Position numbers and translations under genes: made by a program. DNA of 64,000 nt from Saccharum officinarum. Lineage: Eukaryota > Streptophyta > Magnoliopsida > Poales > Poaceae. Under the pieces are notes generated by a model. It was not told where the DNA came from, did not search any database, and saw only the letters and a program-made list of their open reading frames with translations. Where the stretch lies: assembly GCA_020631735.1 (NCBI GenBank), contig CM036215.1:9636346-9700345 (forward strand), in the 5' to 3' direction. Positions 1 through 10,971 of the stretch are shown one piece after another (position 1 is the stretch's first letter; every line of letters starts with the position of its first letter).

Positions 1-747
1 TAGAGCTGCCTAGCGCCAAGTTTAACAAGTGTGCACCACACCTAAACATAGGACTCGCCTAGGTCAAGCTACCCGCTCATGCCCCCCTTTATAGTACGGC
101 CAAAAGAGAAAAACGAAGATCCTAACGACTATTCCAAATGTCTCTCAACACCTCGACATCCGGAACTAACCGTCCTTAATCTTGACGTCACTCTTTTGAA
201 AACCGAAACGATTTCCATCAAGGGGCATGAATACCATGGTGCCCAAAGCAGTTAAAACCTCCATGACCTAACTTACCAAAGTTTCTGCAAAACACACGTT
301 AGTCATGGTAATAAAGCGTTGTCATCAATTGCCGAAACCAAACCTCGGGGCCTAGATGCTTTCACATACAAAGGATCACAAAAGTTGACCCTCCCTTGTG
401 CTACTAATGTCTTATTTTTCGGTGTTTGATTCCAAAGGGAGAGAATTTGTGGGACCAAAAGCAAGTCCAACACATAGATCAAAGGGGAGAACCCTAATTG
501 GGAATGGTCCGAGAAAGGGAGGATAGTGGATTATGGAGTCAGGGGGAGGCTCAAGTCCATAATGCCACTTGGGGACATTTGCAAGGGCAAGATAAGTTTC
601 CAAAAGTTCATACAAGTGATATCCTTAGCATACAAAAAACTTGCCTTTGCATTGCATCCTAGCAAGTAGATAGGTTTCAAATTTTTGCATCTATAATTAT
701 TTGCTTGCTTTGGTTGTGTTGTCATCAATCACCAAAAAGAGGGAGCT
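1..747 (+). other. 3' non-coding interior of a Copia element
   Basis: There is no credible reading frame here. The stretch ends in a purine-rich tract (about 734-746) preceded by a 'tgtcatcaatcacc' motif, and a TGT-starting LTR follows directly. This is the arrangement of the polypurine tract and 3' LTR of plant Copia elements, so I read this part as the 3' untranslated interior of such an element. The pol genes would lie left of the window. Confidence 0.5.
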
Positions 748-2262
748 TGTAAGGAAAATGGACCCTAGGCCCATTTAGTTTGGATTTTGCTATTTGATGA
801 TCAACATGACTAAATTGGACTAATGTGTTTGCTAATGTTTATTTCATAGTTCAATAGGATACAATGCGAACTTGGACCAAGTTTGGAACGTGAAGAAAAT
901 GATCAACACTCAAAAGAAGACATTGGAGGAGGTGTTGATAGCTTAGAGTGAAGCAAGGAGTCCAAGACGTGAAGATGACGAAGCCTCGACAAAGAAACGC
1001 GAAGAAACAGCAAGAGGGGGCACCACCCTTGGCAGGGCGGTGCACTGCCAGGGGGTGGCGGTGCCACCAAACAAAGGGCTACCGCAGTTGGAGAAGAGGG
1101 GGGCAACAGACAACACTATGTGCACTGCCCTGGTCACCACCATGGGGTGGTGGTGCACCGGACAGGGGTGGCGGTGCCACAGCCCCAATTTTCCAGAGAG
1201 CAATGAAGGGGGACTCGGGGCACCGCCCTGGTCACCGTCCTAAGGGTGCCGGTGTGCATCACCCTATGAACAGTACCCCCAATGGTCGGGTCTCTGTGAC
1301 CAATAGCTAGCTAACATGGCAGGGCACCACCCTATCCGGTGCCAGGCACCGCCCTGTCTGGTGACCTCGTAGAGATGACTATCTTGTGCACAACGACTAG
1401 TTCTTCACTTTGGGGCTATAAATACCACCCCAACCGGCCATTTGGAAAAGGAGGGAGCTGAGGGAAGATAGGAGGGTGTTGCTACACCTCATTTCTGTTC
1501 TCCACATGCATAGAGCTTAAAGATCACTTGGTGATTAGCGTAGGTGCTTTGCGAAGTGCTTAGGTTAGTTAGAACACGCTCATGTGCGCTTGCTCTAGGC
1601 TTAGGTCTAGTTGCTAGTGAGGTTTGCATACCTCTAAACCCAAGGTGCTTGTGCGCACCATGTTTATACTTGGTGGGGCTTGTAGTCTTGTGAGACCACA
1701 CCAACCGTGTTTGTGGTGTGGCTACTACCGTGTACTAAACGAAACAAGGCCTGCGGCGTTTCGGCCAGAAGCTTGATAGTGAAGATGGCGGGGAGTGATC
1801 CGGGAGAGGCTTGCCGGAAGGCACACCGGTGACCCACTTGCGCATGGGGAAGGCCTGGGGCTATCCACGAAGTTACCCGATCAGGAGCTTGGACCTTGTG
1901 AGGGATTTCTTGTGAGGGGCTCCAATGAGGACTATGGGGGAAGCTTGAGCGCTTCTTGATACCTCGGTAAAAATATTAGAGTCGTCGATGGGATTTTGCA
2001 TCTCTACCTCATCTTTACCTTCCGTATTTATATCTCTACCTTAGTTATGTGCTTTACTTTCCTAGCTTAGTTGATAGGCTAGTCGATAGGATTGGAGCCT
2101 AGGTTGCATAACTCGTTTGTGGTAGAGATAGCAACCACCTAGCAAAACCGTAGTTACACATTTAGATAGATTACTTTCTTGCATAGGTTTTGACTAGGTG
2201 AAATTAGAGGCCTCAGTTAGTAGAATTTTAAGTTGCCTAATTCACCCCCTCTTAGAGGCAGG
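748..2262 (+). mobile_element. Copia-type 3' LTR, right end uncertain
   Basis: The LTR starts with TGTAAGG just after the polypurine tract. It contains a TATAAATA box at 1417-1424 as expected of an LTR promoter. It reaches the sequence 'attcaccccctctta', which is common close to the 3' end of grass Copia LTRs. No clean terminal CA or 5-bp duplication was found at the right side, so the end may have been lost. About 1015-1370 is rich in repeats of GCACCGCC/GGCGGTGC words. No second copy of this LTR is visible in the window. Confidence 0.6.
1015..1370. repeat. Short inverted and direct GC-rich words inside the LTR
   Basis: The words GGCGGTGC, GCACCGCC and GGGCACCACCC recur several times in both orientations within about 350 bp. 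They could fold into hairpins in an LTR transcript. The stretch lies upstream of the LTR TATA box. Confidence 0.6.
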
Positions 2263-2662
2263 CCGGAGCCAAACCATGGAGAAACAAAAATGGACTTCAT
2301 TTACTCTGAGCCTGGCTCTCCTTCGCGCAACACGAGTTTCATCACCGCCTAGCGTTCCTCTCACCCACCGCCTCTCTTATCCCTACTCTGAACCTGAAGC
2401 CCGGAGGCCGCCGCTGTGCCGCCCATACTCCTGCACGCCGTGGCGTGCGAGGGATGTTGTTTGCCTACTACGATACCGGCGCTGTTGACTTTGCCACCGT
2501 CTAACTTCCTGTAGCTGCTATGGCGCCACCGCACCCACTGCGGAATAGGGACAAGGGCTCCGCTGCCACTGCTATCAGAGAAGGTGATGCAACAGTACTT
2601 GGGCACTAGCGGGGCCATGGCCCCCCTAACAATACAAACTTTTTTATAATATATTATTATAT
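2263..2662. other. Unassigned sequence with a TE-like GGGGCCATGGCCCCCC palindrome
   Basis: There is no recognisable gene. The palindrome near 2610-2628 and the following AT-rich run resemble the start of the small element near 57,420. The right part of that element would be at 4200-4815, split by the LINE insertion. Confidence 0.35.
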
Positions 2663-4199
2663 ATATGTCTATTAATGGATACAACAAGTTGTGTCACGAG
2701 GAACTGTTAGTGTGAAATTGAACAATTCTCTGGGCCCTTATATTAAAAGTCACAAAGGGGTTAGGCAGGGGGACCCACTCTCCCCAATTCAATTCAATTT
2801 TGCTACTGATGGATTATCTAGGATGGTTCATAAGGCTCAATTTAATAATCTGTTCTGTGGTTTGGTTGATCACATCATTGAATATCAGCCTCTTGTGCAA
2901 ATGGTGGTGGAAACTTGATAAAGAAGATGGTTTGTGGCAAAGAATTGTTAAGTTCAAATATTTGAGAAATGGTTCAATTCATAGTGTGAAGCATAGGCAA
3001 ACTGATTCGGCTGTATGGGCTGATTTGTTGAAAATTAAAGATATTTACTTACAGGGGAGGGAAGTTTTAGTTAAAAATGGAAATAATACTCTCCTCTGGA
3101 AGGACTCATGGCTGTATGAAAAACCTTTATATATTCTATACCCTGTTCTTTTTAAGTTCTGTGTGCAACCAAATGTGACTGTATATCAAGTACATGCTGA
3201 TACCCAGGGTGTTTCTTTTACTAGATGGTTAGCTGATAACTTGCTTCTAGATTGGAAAAAGATTTTGGATGATATGAATGACATTAACTTCACAGCTGAG
3301 GAAGATGTAATTGTATGGAAATTTGGACATCTTAGTACATTCAGTGTAAAATCTATGTATAATGCAATGACTATAGATGACTCAGGCCCTTATCATAAGA
3401 AAATTTGGAAAGGAAAGGTTCCTGCTAAAATCAAAATCTTTTTGTGGTTGATGATGAATAATGCAATTTTGACCAAGGATAACTTGTTGAAAATAAAATG
3501 GGCTGGGGATCCCTCATGTCACTTCTGTGATAATGATGAAACTATATCTCACCTTTTCTTTCAATGCAGCACTGCTAAAGCTGTTTGGGCAATTGTGGCA
3601 AAGAGTATTGGGGCTAATAATGTGCCTAGATCTTTAGGACAATGCTGGATTTGGTGTGAGAAATGGCTTCCCTTTGGAAAACAATTCCACACTCTTGGAA
3701 TTGCAGCTGTATGGGCTATTTGGAAAACTCGTAATAAAGCTTGTTTTGAAGGCAAATTGCTCAAAGATCCGGCTTCTATTATATGTTATGCATGTGCGCT
3801 CATGGGTTACTGGGCAGGTCTGTTCGTGGAGAATGACAAAGAAGCTCTGATCGCCGGTGTAAACACGATGTTGGAGATTGCAACCAAGCTTCTGGGTAAG
3901 AAGACGACGACGGGTGGCAGGCTGCTCCTGAAGGATGGATCTGATGCTGATAAGCAGAGCTGAAGAACGAGATGACCTTCTCCCAAAGTGTTGCCTTGAC
4001 TGGATGGCTTTTTGCCTTGTTATGGCTTTTGACTCTGTAGTGAGCCAGACCTTTATGCGTGGATTAGATAGTTGTAGTAAGCTGGGTGATCTTAAATGTC
4101 TTTTTCTTACTTCTGAAACAGTCTATCAAACTCTGTATTTCCGTTACTTCTAATGGAAATAGGGGATACCTCCTGTTTGAAAAAAATATGTCTATTAAT
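2663..4199 (+). mobile_element. 5'-truncated LINE with 14-bp target duplications
   Basis: The sequence ATATGTCTATTAAT occurs at 2663-2676 and again at 4186-4199, directly after an A-rich tail. That makes a perfect target-site duplication bounding a LINE body of about 1.5 kb. The body holds the end of a reverse transcriptase, a zf-RVT region and a 3' UTR, so the 5' end (endonuclease and most of RT) was lost on insertion. It sits inside an older repeat that resumes at about 4200. Confidence 0.9.
2691..3963 (+). pseudogene. LINE ORF2 remnant (RT end and zf-RVT), internally deleted
   Basis: The first part (2691 to about 2890) encodes the RT motif GVRQGDPLSP. The second part (about 2895-3963) is in another frame and encodes the downstream zf-RVT region: a W-x-G-K-VPAKIKIFLW stretch and a C-x2-C...H-x4-C cluster (PSCHFCDNDETISHLFFQC). 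The catalytic YADD box and neighbouring RT palm are missing, so the junction near 2890 marks an internal deletion combined with a frame change. Such ORF2 proteins normally exceed 1,000 residues, so this copy cannot make an active enzyme. Confidence 0.88.
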
Positions 4200-4815
4200 A
4201 TCCTCTAGAGAATAAAATGGAGTAGAATACAATTACAATAAAATATTTTGATTTATCTAAATTTGTTTGTCTACCTATATATCTATTGAATTTTTTGGTT
4301 TTGCTATAATACTTATGTTTATTATACTTATATTTTACTGAACACATACTTAACTTGCAATAACAATTCGGTGATCATCTCTTTTTATTGTGAGTCACAT
4401 TATAGATGTAGACGCTCACATATACACATGCATGCTCACTTCTACAAATAAAAACACATCCTACTTCACTATAAGCACGTTTGAAATACTAAGACAGTAG
4501 ATTTTAAGATTCATCGGTCATCACATGAACCCCGTTGTCGACAAAACGGTCATCTACCATGGGTATGAACACTTCCAAAATACTAAGCGGGTAAATTTTA
4601 ACATTCATGAGTAATCATATGGGCCCTACTGTCGACAAACATGGTCGTCTACCATAGGAAAAAAGTGAGCATGGTTAAATCATCAAATACTAGAATAAAT
4701 CTATAAGAATAGAGCTTAACCTTAGAGCAAAATCTAAACAATTAAGCTCCACTCCTTCTTATAGATTGAAACTCTTTGATTGCCCTCCCTTATACATAAT
4801 TCCTGGCTCCGCCAC
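4200..4815. repeat. Right part of the repeat split by the LINE
   Basis: AT-rich sequence ends in 'cctggctccgccactg', a common terminus of a grass repeat family; the family's start-like palindrome lies before the LINE. Two related blocks at 4495-4565 and 4560-4665 share the phrase 'gtcgacaaa.a.ggtc.tctacca', a small internal duplication. There is no coding capacity. Confidence 0.4.
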
Positions 4816-4993
4816 TGTACTTTAGGGAGCAGCTGTTTGCGCGCTCGGGCAGCCTGCACCCCGTCGGGGAGGCTCTAGGGCCGCGAGGGGCCCGACGCCA
4901 AGCGCCTCGCCACAGCCGGGGACGCTACTGCTGTGTGCAGTCGTCTACTCGTCTTCTAGATCGCACAGGCCAGGGGCGTGGTGCCCAAGATCC

Positions 4994-5296
4994 TTGTGCC
5001 GGTTCTTGGCTGGCGCCTGCATCACGTTCGCAGCCTGTGGCGCGGCTTCAGACCGCCGGAAGCTGCGCACGCACCACGGGCTGGAGCTTGTGTCCATGCT
5101 CGAGCTCCTCGGCACAGTCGGCATGGGCAACGCGTCCATGGCGGAAATGGTAGACAGGATGCTGGGGATCCACGACGACGGGCTGGAGGTGGTGGTCCCG
5201 ACGGGTCGAGTGGTTTGTTCCGGCGCTCGGACCTCTGCCAGCGTCACAGGTCACAGCGTGCCTTTAGTGCAGGTGCTCGATCCAATACCTAAATGA
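4994..5296 (+). other. Open GC-rich reading frame, unknown
   Basis: A 100-codon frame lies in a GC-rich island (4820-5290) that contrasts with its AT-rich surroundings. The part GLELVSMLELLGTVGMGNAS looks like real amphipathic protein sequence. I do not recognise the family, and there is no convincing start or splice structure. A fragment of a gene captured by a transposon is the likeliest reading; chance cannot be excluded. Confidence 0.3.
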
Positions 5297-5919
5297 AGAG
5301 TGCATGGGTTACTCTACCGCGTGCTAATCGAAGGTGATCACATCTAGTTGTGCAGGCAAATAAAAAGAATCCCTACATATACAGGGAAATAGAAACAAAC
5401 ACGACAAGTTGAACCTGCTGGGCCGGTCTCTTTCTGCCCTGACCCAGCTCATACGGACGAGCCAAAACAATCCAAAAGACAACCCTGACGTGTGGGCCGG
5501 GACAGGCTAAGCTCAAGAAGAGAAAGGAAAGGGTGGCGCGGGAGTGTGGACGGGCCGACGAGATATCCAGAATTGGCCCATGAATGAAAAACCAATGACA
5601 GGCTGAAAAAAGAAAAACGAAAAAGATAAGAGAAGGAGACTTTTTTAAACTTTTTAAACCTATTTCATTTGAAACAAAACTCATCTCCACACAATTAAAA
5701 TCACAAGTAGCATGCGACAAAATTTCTATAACGTATAGTAGATTAATTAATTTAATTTAAAAGTATTTTCCTTCGTTTACAAATTTGGTCTTTATATATC
5801 TAAATTTACTTTGATAAATTTCAGAGAAACTGCAAAGTTTTAAAAATTAGGGTATACATCAGCCGATCGGATAGGTTCGCTTCTTTCCCCTTTCCTTGGT
5901 CGGCGGCGGCATCGTGTTC
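5297..5919. other. No gene seen
   Basis: Mixed sequence that becomes AT-rich after 5640. The last 60 bp could be 5' UTR of the exon that follows. Nothing else is supported. Confidence 0.5.
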
Positions 5920-6304
5920 ATGGCAGATGGTAGCGTATCCATGCCTTGCGGGCGCCGTGACTTCGCCCCGCGGCCCGTCCTGCGCGTCTCCTTGGTATCG
6001 AATTCTGAAGCTGGCATTCGCGGCTGCTTCCTGCCGGGCGCCGGCAGACCCTCCTACGTGGTGAAGGATTCTGGTAAGAAGGTCTCAGGCTTGGAACCTT
6101 TCGTCGACGTCGACGAGGCAAAGCGATTGGCCGAGGAGGCGGAACGGATGCGGTATCTGCGGCAGATGGCACGGGAGAAGAAAGACGACGATCGGCAGCA
6201 GATGCTGGAAGATACCGTCCTCGACTTCGATCCCAAGCAAGGGGACGAGTACTACACCAGATTTACCTTCGCCGACCTCACAAAATTCGATCTCGACGAG
6301 GAGT
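5920..6304 (+). pseudogene. Orphan first exon of an unrecognised plant gene
   Basis: The ATG at 5920 opens a 128-codon frame ending at a canonical donor (GAGT/GTAAGT, cut after 6304, phase 1). The N-terminal 50 residues are rich in Arg, Ser and Gly with few acids. Next come a charged helix (DEAKRLAEEAERMRYLRQMA, about residues 65-84) and an acidic tail (FADLTKFDLDEE). I do not recognise the family. No acceptor or continuing exon is found: the downstream DNA turns into a Copia 3' end within about 200 bp. It is therefore either a captured fragment or a gene broken by insertion. The frame itself is intact. Confidence 0.5.
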
Positions 6305-6464
6305 GTAAGTCCGTCCCCATCGATTCAATTTCTGATCAGGACTTAGTCATATCTATTGCATTGCCGTCCATGGACAACTACAAAATTTTATTTTGGTTCG
6401 GTTGGTCTCCTTACACGATCAAAGTATTATACTCTATTCTGTGTTAATTTATTTGTGTTTAAAA

Positions 6465-7032
6465 AAACAGTTTGTTTGTCTATTCGAGCAGAGGTCATCT
6501 CTGTCCGAATTTTTGTCTCTTGAATTGGCAAGTGCAAGTGTACTTCACCGTTTATACTATCTTGAACTTTTCATTTTGAATCTTACTAGTGGGTTTCAAT
6601 CACCAATAATGGGGTAATGAAACATATATGCACACATTTAGGGAGTGCTTGTCATATACATGGTTTCAAAATGTTGTCATTATATATGCTTTATTGTGAT
6701 TTTTATATGTGTTGTCATCAATTACTAAAAAATGAGAGATTGTAAGTGCATCAATCCTATTAGTGGGGTTTTGGTTAATAGATGACGATGCATATAAAGA
6801 GCTAATGATGTTTCATGAGAATTTCAGTTATATATTAATGTGAAACGTCAAATGGAAACATGGGACCCCTCGATTTAATTGAAAGGAGTTCATATTTATT
6901 TTAAATTATTTTGAACTTCACTTGAGTATACGATACCATATTATTAAGAATGATCGAAGTCTTATTACTTGCACGTGTTCTTGTGCTCAAAAGATCGCTA
7001 ACATCCCTGTAGACACCTTATAGTTGCCACCC
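6465..7032 (+). mobile_element. Copia 3' interior plus truncated LTR
   Basis: A purine-rich tract preceded by 'gtgttgtcatcaattac' leads into TGTAAGTGCATC at 6741, the same organisation as at 734-748 but a different LTR sequence. The LTR is cut off after about 290 bp where a CACTA terminus begins at 7036. The left boundary is approximate. Confidence 0.5.
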
Positions 7033-7035
7033 TTA

Positions 7036-7274
7036 CACTACAGAAATTTTATTGGAGGCGGGCAAAAAGGGTTAATGGAGGCGGGCATTGCAACCGCCTC
7101 CAATCAAAGGTCACGGTTAATCATGATCTAACGGAGGTAGTTGCCCTGCCCGTCTCAGTTAATCCATTAACGGAGGTGGGTGAGTTATGGTGCCTGCCTC
7201 TGTTAATCGTTTTTATAAAAAAACCCCAGCGAGCCCAATCAAGCCCATCGTCGAGCCCAATTGAGCCCGCCACC
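7036..7274. mobile_element. One end of an outer CACTA element
   Basis: It begins CACTACAGAAA. The following 200 bp repeat GGAGGCGGGC and its complement in both orientations, the sub-terminal repeat pattern of CACTA transposons. It is interrupted at 7275 by a second CACTA element and would resume at 10972. A matching ...CTGTAGTG end was not found in the window, so this copy is partial or rearranged. Confidence 0.6.
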
Positions 7275-10200
7275 CACTACAAGAAATGTGTGATTTTTTG
7301 ACGTATTTAGCATGACAACAGGTCAGAATGTCATTATATCATTCGATTTATGACATTCTGTTTTAGGCACTTTGATTCAGTGACAATAAAAGGTCGTATG
7401 TCACAAAAAACGTCATTCAGCTAGTCCAATTCTATCCAGTGACAATATTTGCTACGTCACGAAGGCATTTTCTATGTCACAAAGTCCAAATTATAAATGC
7501 CATCAACCTATGACAAAGTTTGTGTGTCACAAAGTATTTTGTTGATTTTTTTAACATTGTTGCCCATATTGGCATGTTCCACGGCCATATGGTCAGGCAG
7601 GTACACATAACTTTTTATTTTAATTATTTTTTTCAACATATTTTAGTCCACTGCTGTCTATATTTCACGGCCCATGTTATTAAAAATGACGCATATTATC
7701 ATTATCATGGAGAAAATTTAAAAATAAATTTCAAAATTTTGTGAGCAAGGGCGCTCGAAACGGAGCAAACAAAATAAAAGCATGAGTCTTACCTTTAGGC
7801 TACAAAGAAGTTTTGAGTATCTTATGCAGTTTATTCTTTATTATAGTTACGTTTGTATAGAAGCGAATTGACTTAGGTGGTGGCTCAGGTGCCGAAAACA
7901 GGCTGCAGTTGTACACCCATACGAATAAAATAGCCTGCAGTTGTACACCCATATGAATAAAATTGAAACATGTGGTGATGTTTTTAATAAAAGAAAGAAG
8001 CAAAATTAAGCCAAAATGGAATTAAAAAATATGCCTCTCTCGATCCTGGAATATTTTTTCTCCTGCTGTGCATTAGCCTCATATCCAAAAGCCTCTTGTT
8101 GAGAAATTAGAAGACCTCCTCTCTTTTTCTTGGGCCTACAAGCCCAGCTCGGCCCCTGAGTGGCCAGCCCAATGCCCTTCCCTTCCGGCCCGTCGACCAC
8201 CTTTGGCCCAGGCTCTTCCCTTCCTCGAGCCTAGCTTTTTTTTTGGAGCAACTCCTTGAGCCCAAGCTCGTTCCCCCTCCTGGCCCTTCTCGCCAAAGCG
8301 GTCCAGCCCGGCTCCTTTCCCCTCTTCAGGCCGGTTGGCCTCACTCCCTCTCTCAGGTCCATTCAGAAGACATGAAAATTATCCAAAAATAGAGTGTGGT
8401 GTTTGGAGTTCGACGCCCACATGGTTTAGAAGACATAGCTTTTTTTTTTGACACATTAGAAGACATAGCTTTGCCTCTAAGTTAAGTGGATACTTGTGTG
8501 TTATAACAAAAAATCTTGTATAAATAACCACAAAACAAATGCCAAACAGGGCTAGTAAAATGTATGCTTTCGCAAATGTACACGTTTGGGCTAAGAAAAC
8601 ACCTATCGATCAAACTGTGTGTCTATGTATATCTAATATCTCTTTATAAAGAAAATGGATATATAATAATATGGCAAAAAAAGGGAAGACATACAACTAT
8701 CGTTATAAAGAAAGCAGTATTGCACATTGTTACAAATGGATATATCTCACATATCGTTATATGACTAAGTAAGAGATGTTTCTATCTATGAAGGATGTAT
8801 AGTCCCACCTAATCAGAATTGCCTTAAATTTTTATGAAGTGTTTATGGACCAAAATATATTATTGTGTCAGTTTCAGAATTATCTAACCAATTTAGTTAT
8901 TATTGTAATTATTTTATTGCATTTTCCATCGATTTTCGGGATGTGAGCTCAAATGAAATAAGCAATTTTTAGATTAAAATTTTTCCCTTGATTCTAATCT
9001 AACTAGAGAACATTTATTCATTTTTTTGGAAATGACTAATAATTATTTGCTTAGTTTTAGTACTAAATAGTGCTGTAATAATTAAATAAAGAAACTTACT
9101 AAAATTGCAATGCAAATGGAGAAAGTTATTTTGGCTCACAACTTATGTCGGTCCAGAACTTTTGCACAGGCTATCTGAAAACACAACCTGGGCCTGGGCC
9201 CGGAAAGTGCCTTCGGGCCTCTAATCCCGCCAGCCCAGCTAATGGCCACGAACGCTCGTGGCCGTCGGATTTGATCGGACGCCTGCTGCTCTCCCCCATC
9301 CATTCAAAACCCTAGCCATCAGAAGCCCTAGCCCATTTGCTCTTCTACTGCCTCAGCCGCCGCACTGCCCAATGCCAACGACGCCGCGCAGCAGTGGTGA
9401 TCCCCGACCAAAGGATGGCGGTGCCCGGGTTCTGCATAGGCGAGGTCTAGGCAGGGTCCCCGATGGAGCTCGGCGAGGACAGCGGGGCATCGTCGGTGGA
9501 GGCCGCAGTGTCACAGTGATGGCGGTGCAGCAGGTGCGGACCTCTCCGACTGCGGCTCCCGGGTCGAGCTGCGCCATCCTCCTCAGATCCACATCGTCTT
9601 CCACACATGAGGCGCGAGACTGAGTGTCTGCTCCCCGGTCCGACAGCCTCCTCGTCGGATCCGCGGTGAAAGGGAGGCGAGGTGATGGTGATGGCGGCGT
9701 TGCCATGCGATTGGAGGATGCGCGACCATGGTGGGATCTGCAGTGTTGCAGACCGCGACAGGCAAGCTAAGTACTCTCTACATTATCCAGGCTTTCCTCT
9801 CTGTCCGTGATCACGATTCACTCTCATCTCTATCTCTCTCTTCCCTGTAGAACCGAACGGCGCACGCATCCATCGACACAAGCACTCATCCACACAAACA
9901 ATGACGCTAGGCCTGGGGTGGGCACCATGGACACCTGCGGCTTCTCGCCACGACCTGCAGAACGCACTGATGATAGTGCTAGATCTCACGCCTCCTTCTG
10001 AATCAGGTATTGAACCAGTGATGTGTGATGCTTGTGTGCAGCAAGCAGATTATGATTTGTTATTTGTGTGCCGAACATGAATGAATATATACTTTCCTGA
10101 GCCTGACGCTTGATTTCATTCTTCTTGTCGCTGGTTTAATTTGCACAGCGCTGGTGCTCCAGGAGCTCAAGTATGTGGTGTTCCAGGTACCCTCACCAGA

Positions 10201-10968
10201 TCCAACTGCAGTGCAGGAAAATGTGACTGTGTTTGTAACTATGACACATGTATGTTTGCGCTTAACAGTATGCATCTGTACATGTGTTGATGAGGTAATA
10301 CGTGTAAGAACTCAGATTATTGTTATTAAATTTCAACTTCCGTGGTGTGCTAGCCTTGCAATGTTCGAAGCCGTATTTGGTCAGTTCTGTACCGAACTTG
10401 AATCTGGTGGATCTGAATGTAATGTTTGTGATAATTGATGCAAAAGTAATGTGCTGGTTATGCTTTTGGAATGTATATTTTTGTTTTGTAATTACAAAAA
10501 TCTAGGCTGGCCTAGAAAAAATGTAGCTTGGGCATTTCACTTTTGATCAATTTGGGCTGAAATTATGAGACGTGCAAAAATAAATGGGCCAAAGAAATAT
10601 TAATTTTCATGGGCCTAAACAATGGGCTTGGTCCACCACAAGCCTGCTTGCTATGTGGGCTGCAACAGACCATATTTCGACTTTATGACGTCTATAATAG
10701 CTGCCCAGTCAGCGCCACGTCAACATCCACGTGGCATGGCACAAAAGCTCATGACAAAAATATGAATGTCATAAGCCTTTGTGACGTAAACACTATTGTC
10801 ATAAACTTGTGACGTAAAATATACGAACGTCACATAATCAATTTGTGACGGTGGTTTTTTGACGTTTGGATTTTCGTCAACTAAATGTCATAAATCTTAA
10901 GTTGTGACATTAATTCTATATATTTTGACATAAATAGAATGTCAAAAAACCACAAACTTCTTGTAGTG
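7275..10968. mobile_element. Complete non-autonomous CACTA element, 3.7 kb
   Basis: The termini are CACTACAAGAA at 7275 and TTCTTGTAGTG ending at 10968. A 3-bp target duplication ACC flanks it (7272-7274 and 10969-10971). About 250 bp at each end carry dense TGTCAC/GTGACA, GACGT and TGTCAT words in both orientations, the transposase-binding type of sub-terminal repeat. No transposase frame is visible, so it depends on a partner element. The interior is AT-rich except for a genic island at about 9180-10440. Confidence 0.93.
9180..10440 (+). other. Genic DNA captured inside the CACTA element
   Basis: The island has GCCCA words and two CCCTAG boxes (AAACCCTAG near 9308), features of promoters of growth-related plant genes, followed by a GC-rich segment with an ATG at 9373. 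Further on, a short exon-like block (about 10149-10185, ALVLQELKYVVFQ) lies between a TTTGCACAG acceptor and a GTACC donor. I cannot name the donor gene, and no continuous protein results. Capture of host gene pieces by CACTA elements is well known. Confidence 0.45.
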
Positions 10969-10971
10969 ACC

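Noticed and set aside
8430..8475. Direct repeat 'agaagacatagctt' around a T-run, possible tiny retroinsertion
   Set aside because: The insert between the copies is only about 20 bp; replication slippage explains it.
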